Shown here: piece after piece, positions 33,882 through 43,219 of the stretch
How positions within the stretch are numbered: the stretch's first letter is position 1
Layout of the letters: every line of letters begins with the position of its first letter
Origin: Methanopyrus sp. SNP6
GTDB lineage: Archaea > JAADCQ01 > Methanopyri > Methanopyrales > Methanopyraceae
Direction: 5' to 3'
Length of the DNA stretch: 64,000 nt
Assembly: GCF_002201895.1 (NCBI RefSeq)
Contig: NZ_CP019436.1
Location: 992,001-1,056,000 of the forward strand
Translations under genes and position numbers: made by a program
Notes under the pieces: generated by a model
Told to the model about the DNA's origin: nothing
The model's input: only the letters and a program-made list of their open reading frames with translations
The model's database searches: none

Positions 33882-35097
33882 GCCATAGGAACTGCCCGTA
33901 CACCGGAAGCTTGAGGCCTACGTAGGCCCCTATCGATGCAGCGAGAAGCAACGAGACGATCCAAACGGGCCTGCGTCGATGCTGTGTAGGTCTACCGAGC
34001 CCTTCGGAGTACTCGACGTGGACCGTGGGTTCACCGTCCCTCGCATAGAAGGCGAGTATGACCCCGGCGACCTCTAGGGAATGTTCTGTAGTCCTCACCA
34101 CCCCGACTCCGGTCGGCGAATAACCTGGCTCCTTTATTAGCGTGCCCTCCCTCACGACCTCCAGCCTCGTTCCTTCAACCCTCACCTCGGCGGCACGCAA
34201 CTCGGACCCTCCGTACACGATCAGGTATCGATCAATACCGTACGAGACGATCGCGGGCAGAACGTCGGTAACGTCAGCGACCTTCACGTCCGATGCTACC
34301 TTCCACGTCGTCCCTCTAACCAATAGCGCTGCGTGTATACCATCGGTGCCAACGTACGCTAGAACGTTGTCCAAGAGAACGGGTCTTGTCCCCGGGACGG
34401 TGATCGGAGCACCGTCGATCGTCGGGTGGGCGGGATCGGGTAAGTTAACAGCTACGACTTCGGTTCCCACCGGAGTCTCGTACGCCACGAGGAGATACGT
34501 GGTCACAGGACGTCCGGCTACCGAAACGGAGAACCTCTCGACGGGGCCCGGGGTGAACAACTCGAGCTCCACGGGCTGACCTTGCTCGTCCGTGATCCAT
34601 CTCCAAACGCCGTCGACGTTTCCGAACACCCTCACTCGCAGCTTCCCATCGCACCGGTATACGAGCACGAAGGTGGAATCGTCCACCCGGACCGGCACAG
34701 CCGCGTCGCCTTGGACACTCAGTCCAGTCCACAGTACGGCGCAAACGTTGTCCTTGTACTCGACGAGATCGACGTCGATTCTGGGCCCTTCCGGTGTCAT
34801 GAGCGGTACGGTCAACACGAACGTTGCCAGATCACGTTCCCCACGCCACGGAGCCGTAGCCGGATAGCCGGCTACGGGTGCCCTGATCCAAGTCTTGACT
34901 AGTACCCTACCGTCGGCTTTCGCCACCGCTATGCCGAGTCCCTCTCTGGATTTCCAAGCTACCAACGCGTGATCCGACTGGAGGGCGAGGGCCGGTGGAC
35001 TGGGCGCGGTCTCGGGACCCGGGACGTCCGCAGGGCCCAGCTCCTCCGCCTGAGAAGAACCAGCGAGCAGCAGTAACGTGAACAGTATCGGAAGCAT
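33835..35097 (-). CDS. Secreted, C-terminally anchored protein with beta-propeller-like repeats
   Basis: 420 aa. Signal peptide at 1-18 (PILFTLLLLAGSSQAEE), a long beta-rich ectodomain with repeated YLIVYGGSEL / FVLVYRCDGK / LLVAYETPVG type strands suggestive of a propeller, and one C-terminal transmembrane helix (VSLLLAASIGAYVGL) followed by a short basic tail. No family named. ATG start with AGGGG 5-6 nt upstream. Probably an S-layer-associated or surface protein. Confidence 0.75.
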   Translation of the reverse strand: MLPILFTLLLLAGSSQAEELGPADVPGPETAPSPPALALQSDHALVAWKSREGLGIAVAKADGRVLVKTWIRAPVAGYPATAPWRGERDLATFVLTVPLMTPEGPRIDVDLVEYKDNVCAVLWTGLSVQGDAAVPVRVDDSTFVLVYRCDGKLRVRVFGNVDGVWRWITDEQGQPVELELFTPGPVERFSVSVAGRPVTTYLLVAYETPVGTEVVAVNLPDPAHPTIDGAPITVPGTRPVLLDNVLAYVGTDGIHAALLVRGTTWKVASDVKVADVTDVLPAIVSYGIDRYLIVYGGSELRAAEVRVEGTRLEVVREGTLIKEPGYSPTGVGVVRTTEHSLEVAGVILAFYARDGEPTVHVEYSEGLGRPTQHRRRPVWIVSLLLAASIGAYVGLKLPVYGQFLWLIISRARREVPKHDP

Positions 35098-35156
35098 CCT
35101 AGGCCCCTGTGGTGAGTGGTCATGGTGATGAATAAATTTCGAAAGGGGCTGAAAGG

Positions 35157-35693
35157 TTGGGACTTGAGCCGAGGACGGTAGTTCTCAGACTAGGACACCG
35201 GCGCGAGCGGGACAAGCGGATCACGACGCACGTATGTTTGACGGCTCGGGCGTTCGGAGCTGCCAGTGTGCTGATCTCGGGTGACCATGATGAATCGGTG
35301 ATCGAGTCCGTCGAGAACGTCGTCGATCGATGGGGCGGCCCCTTCACCGTGCAGTGGGTAAAGAATTGGAGACGTGTGATCAAAGATTGGAAACACTCTG
35401 GAGGATCCGTGGTCCACCTCACGATGTACGGTTTGCACGTAGACGACGTGATCGAAGAGTTGCGAGAGGAGAACGAACTGCTCGTGATCGTGGGTGCCGG
35501 TAAGGTTCCTGCCGAAGTCTTCGAGCTTTCGGATTACAACGTCGCCATAGGACATCAACCCCACTCCGAGGTGGCCGCGCTCGCAGTCTTTCTCGACCGG
35601 CTCTACGGGGGCAAGGAACTTCATCGGGAGTTCGAGCGGGCTAGGTTGAGGGTCATACCCTCGGAGAAAGGGAAGAAGGTGGAACGACTATGA
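35157..35693 (+). CDS. trm56: tRNA (cytidine-56-2'-O)-methyltransferase aTrm56
   Basis: 178-aa SPOUT-type methyltransferase that modifies C56 of archaeal tRNA. Family segments: [52 protein letters not shown] and [20 protein letters not shown] start with AAAGGGGCT about 8 nt upstream. It overlaps the following phosphoesterase gene by four bases (ATGA). Confidence 0.95.
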   Translation: MGLEPRTVVLRLGHRRERDKRITTHVCLTARAFGAASVLISGDHDESVIESVENVVDRWGGPFTVQWVKNWRRVIKDWKHSGGSVVHLTMYGLHVDDVIEELREENELLVIVGAGKVPAEVFELSDYNVAIGHQPHSEVAALAVFLDRLYGGKELHREFERARLRVIPSEKGKKVERL

Positions 35694-36388
35694 CGGTAGA
35701 GATCGCTGTGATATCGGACGTTCACTCGAACCTCGAAGCGCTGAAGCGGGTGCTGCGGGAAGTACGGTCGGCCGACATGTTGGTGTGCTGCGGCGATATC
35801 GTGGGCTACGGTCCCCGACCTGTAGAGTGCGTGGACATCGTCCGCGAGCGGTGTGACCGGTGCGTGATGGGTAACCACGACTACGGCGTCGTCACCGGAG
35901 ATGTCGCCTACTTCAACGTCGCCGCTCGGATAGCCGTGGAGTGGACTCGGCGCCAGCTAGACGAGGATAGGCGGGATTTTCTGGCAAAGTTGCCGAAGAC
36001 CGAGCGGTTCGAGGTGGAAGGGGTTTCGATCTTCCTGGTACACGGGAGTCCCAGGGATCCGATCTGGGAGTACGTGTTTCCTCACACTCCCAGACGACTG
36101 CTGGAGAAACTGGTCGATAAGGCCGGTACAGACGTACTCATCACGGGTCACACACACGTACCCATGTGCGACGATGTTAATGGTTCTTACGTCCTCAACC
36201 CCGGTAGCGTAGGCCAGCCCAGGGATGGTGATCCTCGGGCGGCGTTCGGTATCCTCGAAGTCTCGGACGGCAGAGTAGTCTCTTGGGACGTACACAGGGT
36301 GGCTTACAACGTCGATCGGGCCGCCCGCGAGATCGAAGAACGTGGTCTGCCGGAGGAGCTGGGAGCGCGGCTGTACCGTGGAGTTTAG
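35690..36388 (+). CDS. MJ0936/YfcE-superfamily metallophosphoesterase (long form)
   Basis: 232 aa. Metal ligands in [10 protein letters not shown] (9-18), [24 protein letters not shown] and GHTHVP. Longer than the copy at 85-579 and closer to the diadenosine-tetraphosphatase-like subgroup. Translationally coupled to trm56. Substrate unknown. Confidence 0.9.
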   Translation: MTVEIAVISDVHSNLEALKRVLREVRSADMLVCCGDIVGYGPRPVECVDIVRERCDRCVMGNHDYGVVTGDVAYFNVAARIAVEWTRRQLDEDRRDFLAKLPKTERFEVEGVSIFLVHGSPRDPIWEYVFPHTPRRLLEKLVDKAGTDVLITGHTHVPMCDDVNGSYVLNPGSVGQPRDGDPRAAFGILEVSDGRVVSWDVHRVAYNVDRAAREIEERGLPEELGARLYRGV

Positions 36389-37173
36389 ACATTTCGGAGT
36401 AGTTTTAACCCATACTCGAGCGCTTCTAGGTTTCGTTCCGCGATGGATCGCCTGGGCCAGCTCTCCGGGCGCTCACACCAGGATCGCTGTGTCCGGTACA
36501 CCCACTCCACACGATCTGGGGACGCGTATTCCTCACGACAGAGCGTGTAGAGGACCTCGACGGCGGGCTTAGTGAACACGATTCCATACCCTCGTGCGGT
36601 CAGCTCCGCGAGGACCAATTCTACGCGCTCCGGTGGTACCTCCTGGTAGGGCCGGTGAGCCTTCTCGCCGTCGTCTATGAACGCGGGTTCCTTGCCGAGT
36701 AGTTCCGAGACTATGTGTGCTCCCAACCCTCGTGTCACCAGCGTAGGTACGTCGCCTGATCCCATCTCCGCGGTCGGACCGAAGAAGCGTACGCTGAGCC
36801 ACTCGGATCTCAACAGTCTGTGCAGTTCCGGGTGAACTTTGGCGTACACTACCCGGTCTACCTCCTCTTTGTCCGCTTCGACTCCGTACAAGTCTTCCAG
36901 TGGTTTTAGGTTCGCGTCCACAAGAATGTCACGGCCTTTTTCCCAGTGTTCCACCGCTAGAGCCGTTTCGATAACGTCGACGCTTTCATCACGAAAAGCT
37001 ACTAGTTCGACTATCGCCCCATCGTCTTGACGTGCCACGAAAGCGGTCACGATAGGATATCGTAGGTACGGTCCGACAGAGTCGACAACGAGCCGGCGGC
37101 CAGGTTCCGACATCCGAACGCGATGGACGCCCCCTTCCTGAAGCGCCCGTCGCATCATCTCGTGTGGATCCAA
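36385..37173 (-). CDS. Hypothetical protein of about 262 aa
   Basis: Not recognised. Soluble, mixed alpha/beta. It begins near DPHEMMRRALQEGG, followed by a strand-rich segment (RRLVVDSVGPYLRYPIVTAF), an acidic middle and an Arg/Trp-rich C-terminus (YRTQRSWCERPESWPRRS). TTG 37173 is chosen because GGGGT lies about 8 nt upstream; the longer frame to 37302 has an unlikely Pro/Arg-rich N-terminus. Overlaps the convergent phosphoesterase stop by four bases. Confidence 0.7.
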   Translation of the reverse strand: MDPHEMMRRALQEGGVHRVRMSEPGRRLVVDSVGPYLRYPIVTAFVARQDDGAIVELVAFRDESVDVIETALAVEHWEKGRDILVDANLKPLEDLYGVEADKEEVDRVVYAKVHPELHRLLRSEWLSVRFFGPTAEMGSGDVPTLVTRGLGAHIVSELLGKEPAFIDDGEKAHRPYQEVPPERVELVLAELTARGYGIVFTKPAVEVLYTLCREEYASPDRVEWVYRTQRSWCERPESWPRRSIAERNLEALEYGLKLLRNV

Positions 37174-37438
37174 AGTGCCGACCCCGTTCGGTCGGACCGT
37201 GGCCCCCTCCTCACGAGCTCGGAGCCGGGGTGGTAAGCTCGTCATCCCGACACTGGCCCGTGTTCCGGGAAAGTGTATCCGGCCCGTCGGACGGCCGTTC
37301 ATCCGCTGCGAGACGGCCGGTCACGGCCGCCGGGCGTAATTGTGCCGGACCGCAGCACGCCCGCCCTCATCTGTTCTTAGGCGGGACCGTCTCCTCGAGG
37401 GTAACTCCTCCACATAATAATTGTCCCTTTAGACCCCC
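37174..37438. other. GC-rich spacer with ACGGCCG repeats
   Basis: 265 nt upstream of the 36385-37173 gene and downstream of the M50 protease gene. ACGGCCG occurs three times (37291, 37313, 37323) and can pair with itself. An AT-rich block at about 37414-37424 (ATAATAATT) could be part of a minus-strand promoter but is far from the start. No gene is supported. Confidence 0.4.
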
Positions 37439-38470
37439 TCAGAAGGATGGTGGATGTCGGAGGAGCGACACTAGGAGGAACACGATGAACGGCACCTTCA
37501 GATAACCGAGGTAGCTGCCTAAGGATGGGTATCCCGGATCCAAGTCCGCGGTCGCATCTATCAGCTTCAAGATGACGGCATAGAGTTTCCAGGGCATGCC
37601 GAGCCACGGGATCGTTAATGACCACTCGAGCGTGTCGAGTAACGCGAACAACCACTTCTGATATTCTGGACCTAACAACGAGAGGTTCCATCCGACCCCG
37701 ATACCCGGGACGAAGAACGGCTCTCGCAACTTCACGGTCAGGCCCAGCAGGCCGCCTAGCACGGCTTTGCTCAAATCGTCTAACAGAGCTATCGGCGCCA
37801 TCTCGAGCGTGAGTACGAACTCGGATTCGACGGTTTCTAGCGCGTAGCGCGGACACTGAGCGGCCGTGATCAGCACCGAGAGTGTTACGAGCCCGAGCTC
37901 GATGAGATACCGGTCCACCGGGTACCGATCCCGTATCAAGGCTTCCCACGCGATCTTACCGTCAGTCAGCGCACCGTGGATCTCGACCGGTATCAGGTTG
38001 AGGAGGTTATTCCAAGCGGAGTCGAACGCTCCTTGGGGATCCAGCGGACTCAGCGCGGCCGATATCAGGGCACCGACCACGGGGCCCGCCATGGTGACCT
38101 CCGCGTCTTCTCGCGAGACGTTATCGAAAAATTTCACCGGATTCTCAACGTAGAGCAGCAGAACCTCCTTGTACCGCTTCCTGAGCTCCTCCTCTGGGGT
38201 ACCCGGATCGTAAGGCCCTATGGTGACGAATCCTATTGGGAATTCTACATGGATGTCTACGCACTTCCCGTTCCTGCAGTGAAAAAGTATCTTCGGTGGA
38301 AACAGGTCGATCTGAACCCCGTCAATGCCTCCGCAGTACTCCGCCTCCACCAAAGCATGACCCAACTCATGTGCCAGCGTTCCCGTCAGATACACCGAAC
38401 CCGTGAGGCCCGCGTACCCTGGAACCGCCACGATCGGTAGAACGAACGCGACGATCATAATCCGTTGCAA
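37439..38470 (-). CDS. M50-type (site-2-protease-like) membrane metallopeptidase
   Basis: 343 aa, several membrane segments. HELGH at residues 34-38 gives the zinc site, MAGPVVGALISAALS resembles the S2P AGP segment, and NLIPVEIHGALTDGK supplies the late N-x-x-P ... DG motif with the third zinc ligand. Spacing differs from standard S2P and a Cys-containing insertion (YCGG ... FHCRNGKC) follows the HELGH helix. TTG 38470 is chosen for SD AAGGGG at 8 nt. Substrate unknown. Confidence 0.7.
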   Translation of the reverse strand: MQRIMIVAFVLPIVAVPGYAGLTGSVYLTGTLAHELGHALVEAEYCGGIDGVQIDLFPPKILFHCRNGKCVDIHVEFPIGFVTIGPYDPGTPEEELRKRYKEVLLLYVENPVKFFDNVSREDAEVTMAGPVVGALISAALSPLDPQGAFDSAWNNLLNLIPVEIHGALTDGKIAWEALIRDRYPVDRYLIELGLVTLSVLITAAQCPRYALETVESEFVLTLEMAPIALLDDLSKAVLGGLLGLTVKLREPFFVPGIGVGWNLSLLGPEYQKWLFALLDTLEWSLTIPWLGMPWKLYAVILKLIDATADLDPGYPSLGSYLGYLKVPFIVFLLVSLLRHPPSF

Positions 38471-38482
38471 AGGGGGTTCCCC
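38471..38482. promoter_or_regulatory. Back-to-back SD block, only 12 nt between divergent starts
   Basis: Between TTG 38470 (minus) and TTG 38483 (plus) lie GGGGG (38472-38476), TT, CCCC (38479-38482). Each arm is the SD of one gene, spaced 6 and 8 nt from its start. Both promoters must lie inside the opposite gene. Confidence 0.7.
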
Positions 38483-39274
38483 TTGCGTCTAATCACGTTG
38501 ACCACGGACTTCGGACTCGGTTCTCCGTATCCTGCCCAGGTTAAAGCTGTGATTCTCAGAATCGCGGCCCCAAGCGTCGAGATAGTCGACGTAACCCACG
38601 AAGTCCCGGCACAGGACGTGGTGGCCGGTTCCTACGTGATGTCGGTCTCATGTCCGTGGTTCCCGCCTGGATCCGTCCACGTGGGTGTGGTGGATCCCGG
38701 GGTGGGGACCGAGCGTAGGGCTGTTCTACTGGAGACGGAGCGTGGGGACTTCTTGGTGGGACCGGACAATGGCCTCCTGATACCTCTCGCCGAAGAACTC
38801 GGTGGAATCGCCCAGGCCTTTCGTATCCTCGAGGACGAGGTCTCGGACTGGGAAGTCTCCGCTACCTTCCACGGACGCGACGTATTCGCTCCAGCCGCTG
38901 CGCGAGTGGCGTCAGGTGAGAGTCCTGAGAAGTTCTGCGAACCCTTAGATCCCGAGGAACTAGTCGAGCCACCGATCGCCGAACCTGAAGTGGACGACGG
39001 CCACGTGCGTGCCCGGGTGTGGTTTGTGGATGACTTCGGGAACATCATCACGAACGTCCGGTACGAAGAAGTGGACCTGCCCGAGACCGTGACGGTCCGC
39101 GTCTCCGGGGAATCCTTCGATGCTAGGCACGTCCACACGTACGGGGAGGCGGACTCCGGTGATCTGATCGTCCTACGGTCTTCTTCCGGCCACCTTGAAA
39201 TCGCGGTCGTAGAGGGAAGCGCTGCCGAACTGCTCGGCGTCTCGACGGCCGACCGGCTCGAGATCCTCTACTGA
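38483..39274 (+). CDS. SAM hydroxide adenosyltransferase (DUF62)
   Basis: About 263 aa. Hydrolyses S-adenosylmethionine to adenosine and methionine using a water-derived hydroxide. Motifs: TLTTDFGLGSPYPAQVKAVI at the N-terminus, VHVGVVDPGVGTERR, FLVGPDNGLL, TFHGRDVFAPAAA and VDDFGNIITN. TTG 38483 follows GGGGG by 6 nt and gives the normal N-terminus. Confidence 0.92.
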   Translation: MRLITLTTDFGLGSPYPAQVKAVILRIAAPSVEIVDVTHEVPAQDVVAGSYVMSVSCPWFPPGSVHVGVVDPGVGTERRAVLLETERGDFLVGPDNGLLIPLAEELGGIAQAFRILEDEVSDWEVSATFHGRDVFAPAAARVASGESPEKFCEPLDPEELVEPPIAEPEVDDGHVRARVWFVDDFGNIITNVRYEEVDLPETVTVRVSGESFDARHVHTYGEADSGDLIVLRSSSGHLEIAVVEGSAAELLGVSTADRLEILY

Positions 39275-39308
39275 CCGTGCGGAAGGACCACGCGGTCCCC
39301 AGGTGAGG

Positions 39309-40808
39309 TTAACCCAGTCTCACCTCTGTTATGGACTCTGGCTCAGCCGCCCATGGATTTTTGAGAACCTTCGGGACGTACTCGGCGACGTCTTCCGCCG
39401 TGAGTCCCTGGGATAACTTCCGCTCCGCCAAACATCCGGCGCTCCCAACTACGAATGCTCCGATGCACGCAGCTTCGAACCCTTCCCTACACTGTGCTGC
39501 GACTCCGGCGATGACCCCGGCGAGTACGTCACCCGTGCCTCCTACAGTCATTGCCGGGGTTCCCGTGACGTTCCACCTGATCTCGCCGTCGGGGGACCCG
39601 ATGACGTCAACCCTACCCTTCAGAAGGATAGTGCATCCGAGTTCCTCCGAAACCCGCCGGACGACTTCCGAACGATCCTCGAGAGATCTCCCCAGTTCCT
39701 TTCCGAACTCCCTCCTGAACTCTCCCGCATGTGGAGTCAGAACGAACTTGTCATCCACGTTCACCTCAGAAATCCCTCGTAGTCCGTCGGCGTCGACGAC
39801 AATCACCCCGTCAAAGGACTCCGCCAGCTCTTTCAGTATCCCGACGGAGTCCGCGTCCGCGCCGAGTCCGGGCCCGACTAATACGGTATCCACGTCCTCG
39901 AGGTCAGCTTCCTCCAAGTGCTCAGGCACGAGCCGCTCCGCGGAGACCGTTCTGTAGATGACGTTCGGGTCGTTTTTGGGTACCGTGTCGACGGTTAGCA
40001 GGAAGACAAGGTCCGCACCGGCCCTGAGCGCGCCTCGTGCGGCCAGCTGTGGCGCTCCAATGTACTTCCGCGAGCCGCCTATGATCAGTACGCGGCCGTG
40101 GTGGCCCTTATGCGACCAGGGATCGCGCCGTAGGATATCCGAGGCGATGAGGTCGCCCGGGCCGCAGATCTGCTCGGCTATCTTGGGGATCCCCGCGTTC
40201 ACCCTCCGGAGGAACACGTCCCGTAGCTTCCGAACGCCGCGTTTATGCCGATGTATCGACACTACCAGGTCCGCTTCGACGGCGACGTCTGGTGCCTCTC
40301 CGCTATCGGGATCGAGCCCTGTAGGGACGTCGATGGAGACTACTCGCGCCCCCGCACGAGAGGCCTCGTTGATCCGAAGGACTGCCGATCTCACAGGTTC
40401 GCGAAGCCGTCCCCGGATCCCGAACCCGAGGAGCGCGTCTACGACCACGTCCCGCTCGAAATCGACACTCTCCAGATCTTCCGAATCTCGGACCTCCTTG
40501 ACGGGAATCCCCGCGCGGTCCAGCCTCCTGAGGTTCAATTTGGCCGCCTCGTTTTTGACGGTTTCACACCGTCCCACGAGGAGCACCTCGACGTCCACTC
40601 CCTCGGAGTCCAGGTGGCGGGCGGTGACGAACCCGTCCCCACCGTTTCCACCTGTACCACAGACGACCAAGACGTCGTTCGGGGAGTACTCCTCGATCAC
40701 TACCCTAGCCACGCCAGCTCCGGCATTCTCCATCATGAAATCCTCTTCGAAACCCAACCACCGCGAGTTTAGCTCGATCCTCCTCATCTCCCTCGAGGTG
40801 ATGAACAC
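39309..40808 (-). CDS. nnr: Bifunctional NAD(P)HX epimerase/dehydratase
   Basis: 499 aa. Repairs hydrated NADH/NADPH. N-terminal YjeF_N epimerase (MENAGAGVARVV, CGTGGNGGDGFVTARHL) and C-terminal ADP-dependent dehydratase (YjeF_C) with GPGLGADADSVG, LTPHAGEF, and NVTGTPAMTVGGTGDVLAG. Fusion of both activities is usual in archaea. GTG start after a G-rich stretch. Divergent from the ATPase gene across 122 nt with no clear RNA gene. Confidence 0.93.
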   Translation of the reverse strand: MFITSREMRRIELNSRWLGFEEDFMMENAGAGVARVVIEEYSPNDVLVVCGTGGNGGDGFVTARHLDSEGVDVEVLLVGRCETVKNEAAKLNLRRLDRAGIPVKEVRDSEDLESVDFERDVVVDALLGFGIRGRLREPVRSAVLRINEASRAGARVVSIDVPTGLDPDSGEAPDVAVEADLVVSIHRHKRGVRKLRDVFLRRVNAGIPKIAEQICGPGDLIASDILRRDPWSHKGHHGRVLIIGGSRKYIGAPQLAARGALRAGADLVFLLTVDTVPKNDPNVIYRTVSAERLVPEHLEEADLEDVDTVLVGPGLGADADSVGILKELAESFDGVIVVDADGLRGISEVNVDDKFVLTPHAGEFRREFGKELGRSLEDRSEVVRRVSEELGCTILLKGRVDVIGSPDGEIRWNVTGTPAMTVGGTGDVLAGVIAGVAAQCREGFEAACIGAFVVGSAGCLAERKLSQGLTAEDVAEYVPKVLKNPWAAEPESITEVRLG

Positions 40809-40930
40809 GGATCCCGCCCCCGAGTGTGCGGAGAACGGGAACGTGAGTGTACTCGTTCCACCGGAAGCGTCAACTGGGGGAAAACACGGATTAGGGACCG
40901 TATGGTTTTCGCGGTGGGGGAAAATCGGCC

Positions 40931-41710
40931 GTGGAGGTTCACGAGCTTACGATTCTAGGCGGTACCGATAAAGATGGTCGGCCCGAGCCTGTCCGGGAAC
41001 TCACCCTAGAACGTGGAACGATAGTCGCGGTCGTAGGTCCCACAGGCTCAGGTAAATCCGCGCTACTACGTGACGTCGAAATCCTAGCGCAGGGTGACAC
41101 AGAGACAAGTCGCAGAATCCTGCTCGACGGTGAGGAACCGTCTGATGATCTCCGGTTCGATCCGGAGCACCGTCTTGTTGCCCACGTGACCCAAACCATG
41201 GGATTCCTCGCCGACTGTACCGTCCGCGAGTTCGTCGAGATACACGCTGAGAGTCGTGGCGTCGACGTCGACCCGGAGGAGGTTGTCGATGTTGCCAACC
41301 GCTTCACGGGCGAACCGATAGATCCGGACATGAAGATGACCGAACTCAGCGGTGGTCAGTCTCGCTCGCTCATGATAGCTGATGTGGCTCTGATTAGCGA
41401 CTCGCCCATCATCCTCATCGACGAAATCGAGAACGCGGGAATCCGCAAACACGAGGCTCTCGATGAGCTTACGGCGCGAGATAAGATCGTCCTCTTGGTC
41501 ACTCACGACCCCGTCGTGTCCTTACGATCCGATTTCCGGATCGTCATGCGAAACGGAGCTATGACCAAGATAGTGGAGACGACGCAGCGAGAACGGGAAG
41601 TTGCCGAGCTCCTCGAGCGAGTGGATACATGGCTCCTCGATCTCCGAAACCGCGTCCGCTGTGGCGAGCGACTGGACGATGTCGAACTACCCCTGGGGGC
41701 CGAGACGTGA
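40931..41710 (+). CDS. ABC-type ATPase domain protein
   Basis: 259 aa, a single ABC nucleotide-binding domain: Walker A GPTGSGKSALL near residue 36, signature LSGGQSRSLMIADVAL near 140, Walker B IILIDEIENAG and the switch histidine in VTHDP. No permease gene is adjacent. The signature and Walker B variants and the overlap with a HypB-like GTPase gene suggest a role in metal or cluster delivery rather than transport (inference). GTG start. Confidence 0.8.
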   Translation: MEVHELTILGGTDKDGRPEPVRELTLERGTIVAVVGPTGSGKSALLRDVEILAQGDTETSRRILLDGEEPSDDLRFDPEHRLVAHVTQTMGFLADCTVREFVEIHAESRGVDVDPEEVVDVANRFTGEPIDPDMKMTELSGGQSRSLMIADVALISDSPIILIDEIENAGIRKHEALDELTARDKIVLLVTHDPVVSLRSDFRIVMRNGAMTKIVETTQREREVAELLERVDTWLLDLRNRVRCGERLDDVELPLGAET

Positions 41711-42417
41711 AGCTGGTAATAGTCTCGGGTACGCCCGGATCCGGTAAGACCGCCGTCATTCTCAACGCACTGGAACGACTACTCGACCAGTACAATCCCG
41801 CCGTCGTCAAAGTCGACTGCCTCCGCACCGACGATCACGAGGTGTACCGTGAGCGCTTAGGGATCCCTGCTACCGACGCCTTATCTAAGGACATGTGTCC
41901 CGACCACTTCGCGGCCTATAACCTCGAACACATGGTTCGATGGGCCGAGGAACACGGTGCAGACCTGCTCGTCGTGGAAACCGCGGGTCTCTGTCTTCGC
42001 TGCGCACCCTACGTCGATGCCTGCCTCGGAGTCTGCGTCGCCGACGTCACCTTAGGCCCGAACTCCCCGGCCAAGGTCGGTCCCTTCCTGCAGACTGCCG
42101 ACGTCGTCTGCGTCAATAAGGGTGACCTTGTCTCTCAGGCCGAACGCGAGGTCTACGTTCGGAAGGTGGCTGAGGTGAATCCAGATTGTCGAGTCATCGA
42201 GACCAACGGACTCACCGGAGCCGGGTGTGAACTACTCGCGCGACTGATCGAAGAGGAAGCCCCCGAGCTGCCCAACACCCTAGACGAAGTCAGACTCCGT
42301 GAGAAGGCTCCACTCGCCGTCTGCACGCTCTGCGTGGGCGAGACACGGGTTGCCGAGCGCTACCATCGTGGGGTGCTCAGGCGCATTGACGGATTCACGG
42401 AGTACCGAGGCGAGTAA
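41707..42417 (+). CDS. HypB/CobW-like P-loop GTPase with cysteine-rich insert
   Basis: About 236 aa. Walker A GTPGSGKTAV near residue 8, VKVDCLRTDD, a Walker B region leading into the cysteine cluster CLRCAPYVDACLGVC, the guanine motif NKGD and ETNGLTGAG. The arrangement is that of SIMIBI nickel chaperones (HypB, UreG, CooC). GTG 41707 overlaps the ATPase stop and has GGGGG 6 nt upstream. C-terminal CTLCVGETRVAERYHRG adds another Cys pair. Confidence 0.8.
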   Translation: MKLVIVSGTPGSGKTAVILNALERLLDQYNPAVVKVDCLRTDDHEVYRERLGIPATDALSKDMCPDHFAAYNLEHMVRWAEEHGADLLVVETAGLCLRCAPYVDACLGVCVADVTLGPNSPAKVGPFLQTADVVCVNKGDLVSQAEREVYVRKVAEVNPDCRVIETNGLTGAGCELLARLIEEEAPELPNTLDEVRLREKAPLAVCTLCVGETRVAERYHRGVLRRIDGFTEYRGE

Positions 42418-43066
42418 GCTCGTCGAACTGCTTCCTGGGTTCCACTGTGGGGCCTGCGGGTACGACCGATGCGATGACTTCGCGGAGGCACTGGTCCGTG
42501 GGGAGGCCAGTCTCGACGACTGCCCCTACCTTCAAACCGAGCGGTTCGCCGAGGAGAGCCGACGGCTCGGGAAACTCTTGGAGGAGATCGGAGAAGTCGA
42601 AGGAACACGCCCCAGCATCACCGGGGTCCTAGACGGCTATGAGGCCGACTTAGTGCTTTCACCCCTTCCGGACGAGCCAGCCTGTCGTGAGATCCTCCAT
42701 CCTTTCTGGTCTGAAGCCGATATCGAGGAAGGTGACGTCATCCGATACAGGCCATGGGGTTGTCCTATCACGCATTTCGCACGCGTTCTCGACGCGGAGA
42801 AGAGCCTCCTGACGGTCCATATTGTAGGACCTAAGCACCGACTCGGCGAAACGGACTTCGAGTATAAAGACGTCGGCCTGTGTCTCGTAGTCGGGTTCGA
42901 AGGGATCGTATCGGAGGGTAGGGTGCCTAACGTCGGGGAGACGGTCCGGTTCGTTCCGGAGCACTGCATGATGCAGAAAGTCCACTCTGGGGTGGTTATC
43001 GAAGCGGTAGGTGACCGGTTGCGCATAGAGTGCATCGATCTGAAGGTTTGGGCTCCTCTGAAGTAG
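42386..43066 (+). CDS. [4Fe-4S] cluster protein with C-terminal domain of unknown function
   Basis: About 226 aa. The N-terminal LLPGFHCGACGYDRC ... DDCPYL matches the four-cysteine FeS motif (PF04060 type) of RnfB and acetyl-CoA synthase gamma. The remaining 170 residues are a beta-rich domain with further cysteines (WGCPITHF, DVGLCLVV, PEHCMMQKVHSG) that I do not recognise. Start TTG 42386 overlaps the GTPase end by about 30 nt and is the least certain point. Third gene of the trio. Confidence 0.75.
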   Translation: MTDSRSTEASKLVELLPGFHCGACGYDRCDDFAEALVRGEASLDDCPYLQTERFAEESRRLGKLLEEIGEVEGTRPSITGVLDGYEADLVLSPLPDEPACREILHPFWSEADIEEGDVIRYRPWGCPITHFARVLDAEKSLLTVHIVGPKHRLGETDFEYKDVGLCLVVGFEGIVSEGRVPNVGETVRFVPEHCMMQKVHSGVVIEAVGDRLRIECIDLKVWAPLK

Positions 43067-43219
43067 CCTCGGCTCAACGACGGGTCACGTGGTCCGTTCC
43101 GGTTATCCCTCGCTTAAGAAGAAACGCGATAGTTTCAGCTATGGCAGAGCCCCTTGGGGATGAGGAGCGAGGAACCCTGCAGAACGATCGGGTGAAGAGG
43201 GGTCGACTTACCGACCCAC

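Noticed and set aside
35098-35156. GTGATGA ... CTGA pair upstream of trm56
   Set aside because: Only one C-D unit, 17-nt interval, and no matching upstream half; more simply a leader and promoter region.
39958-40971. 337-aa plus-strand frame opposite nnr
   Set aside because: Shadow of the nnr gene; Arg/Ser/Thr-rich with no motif.
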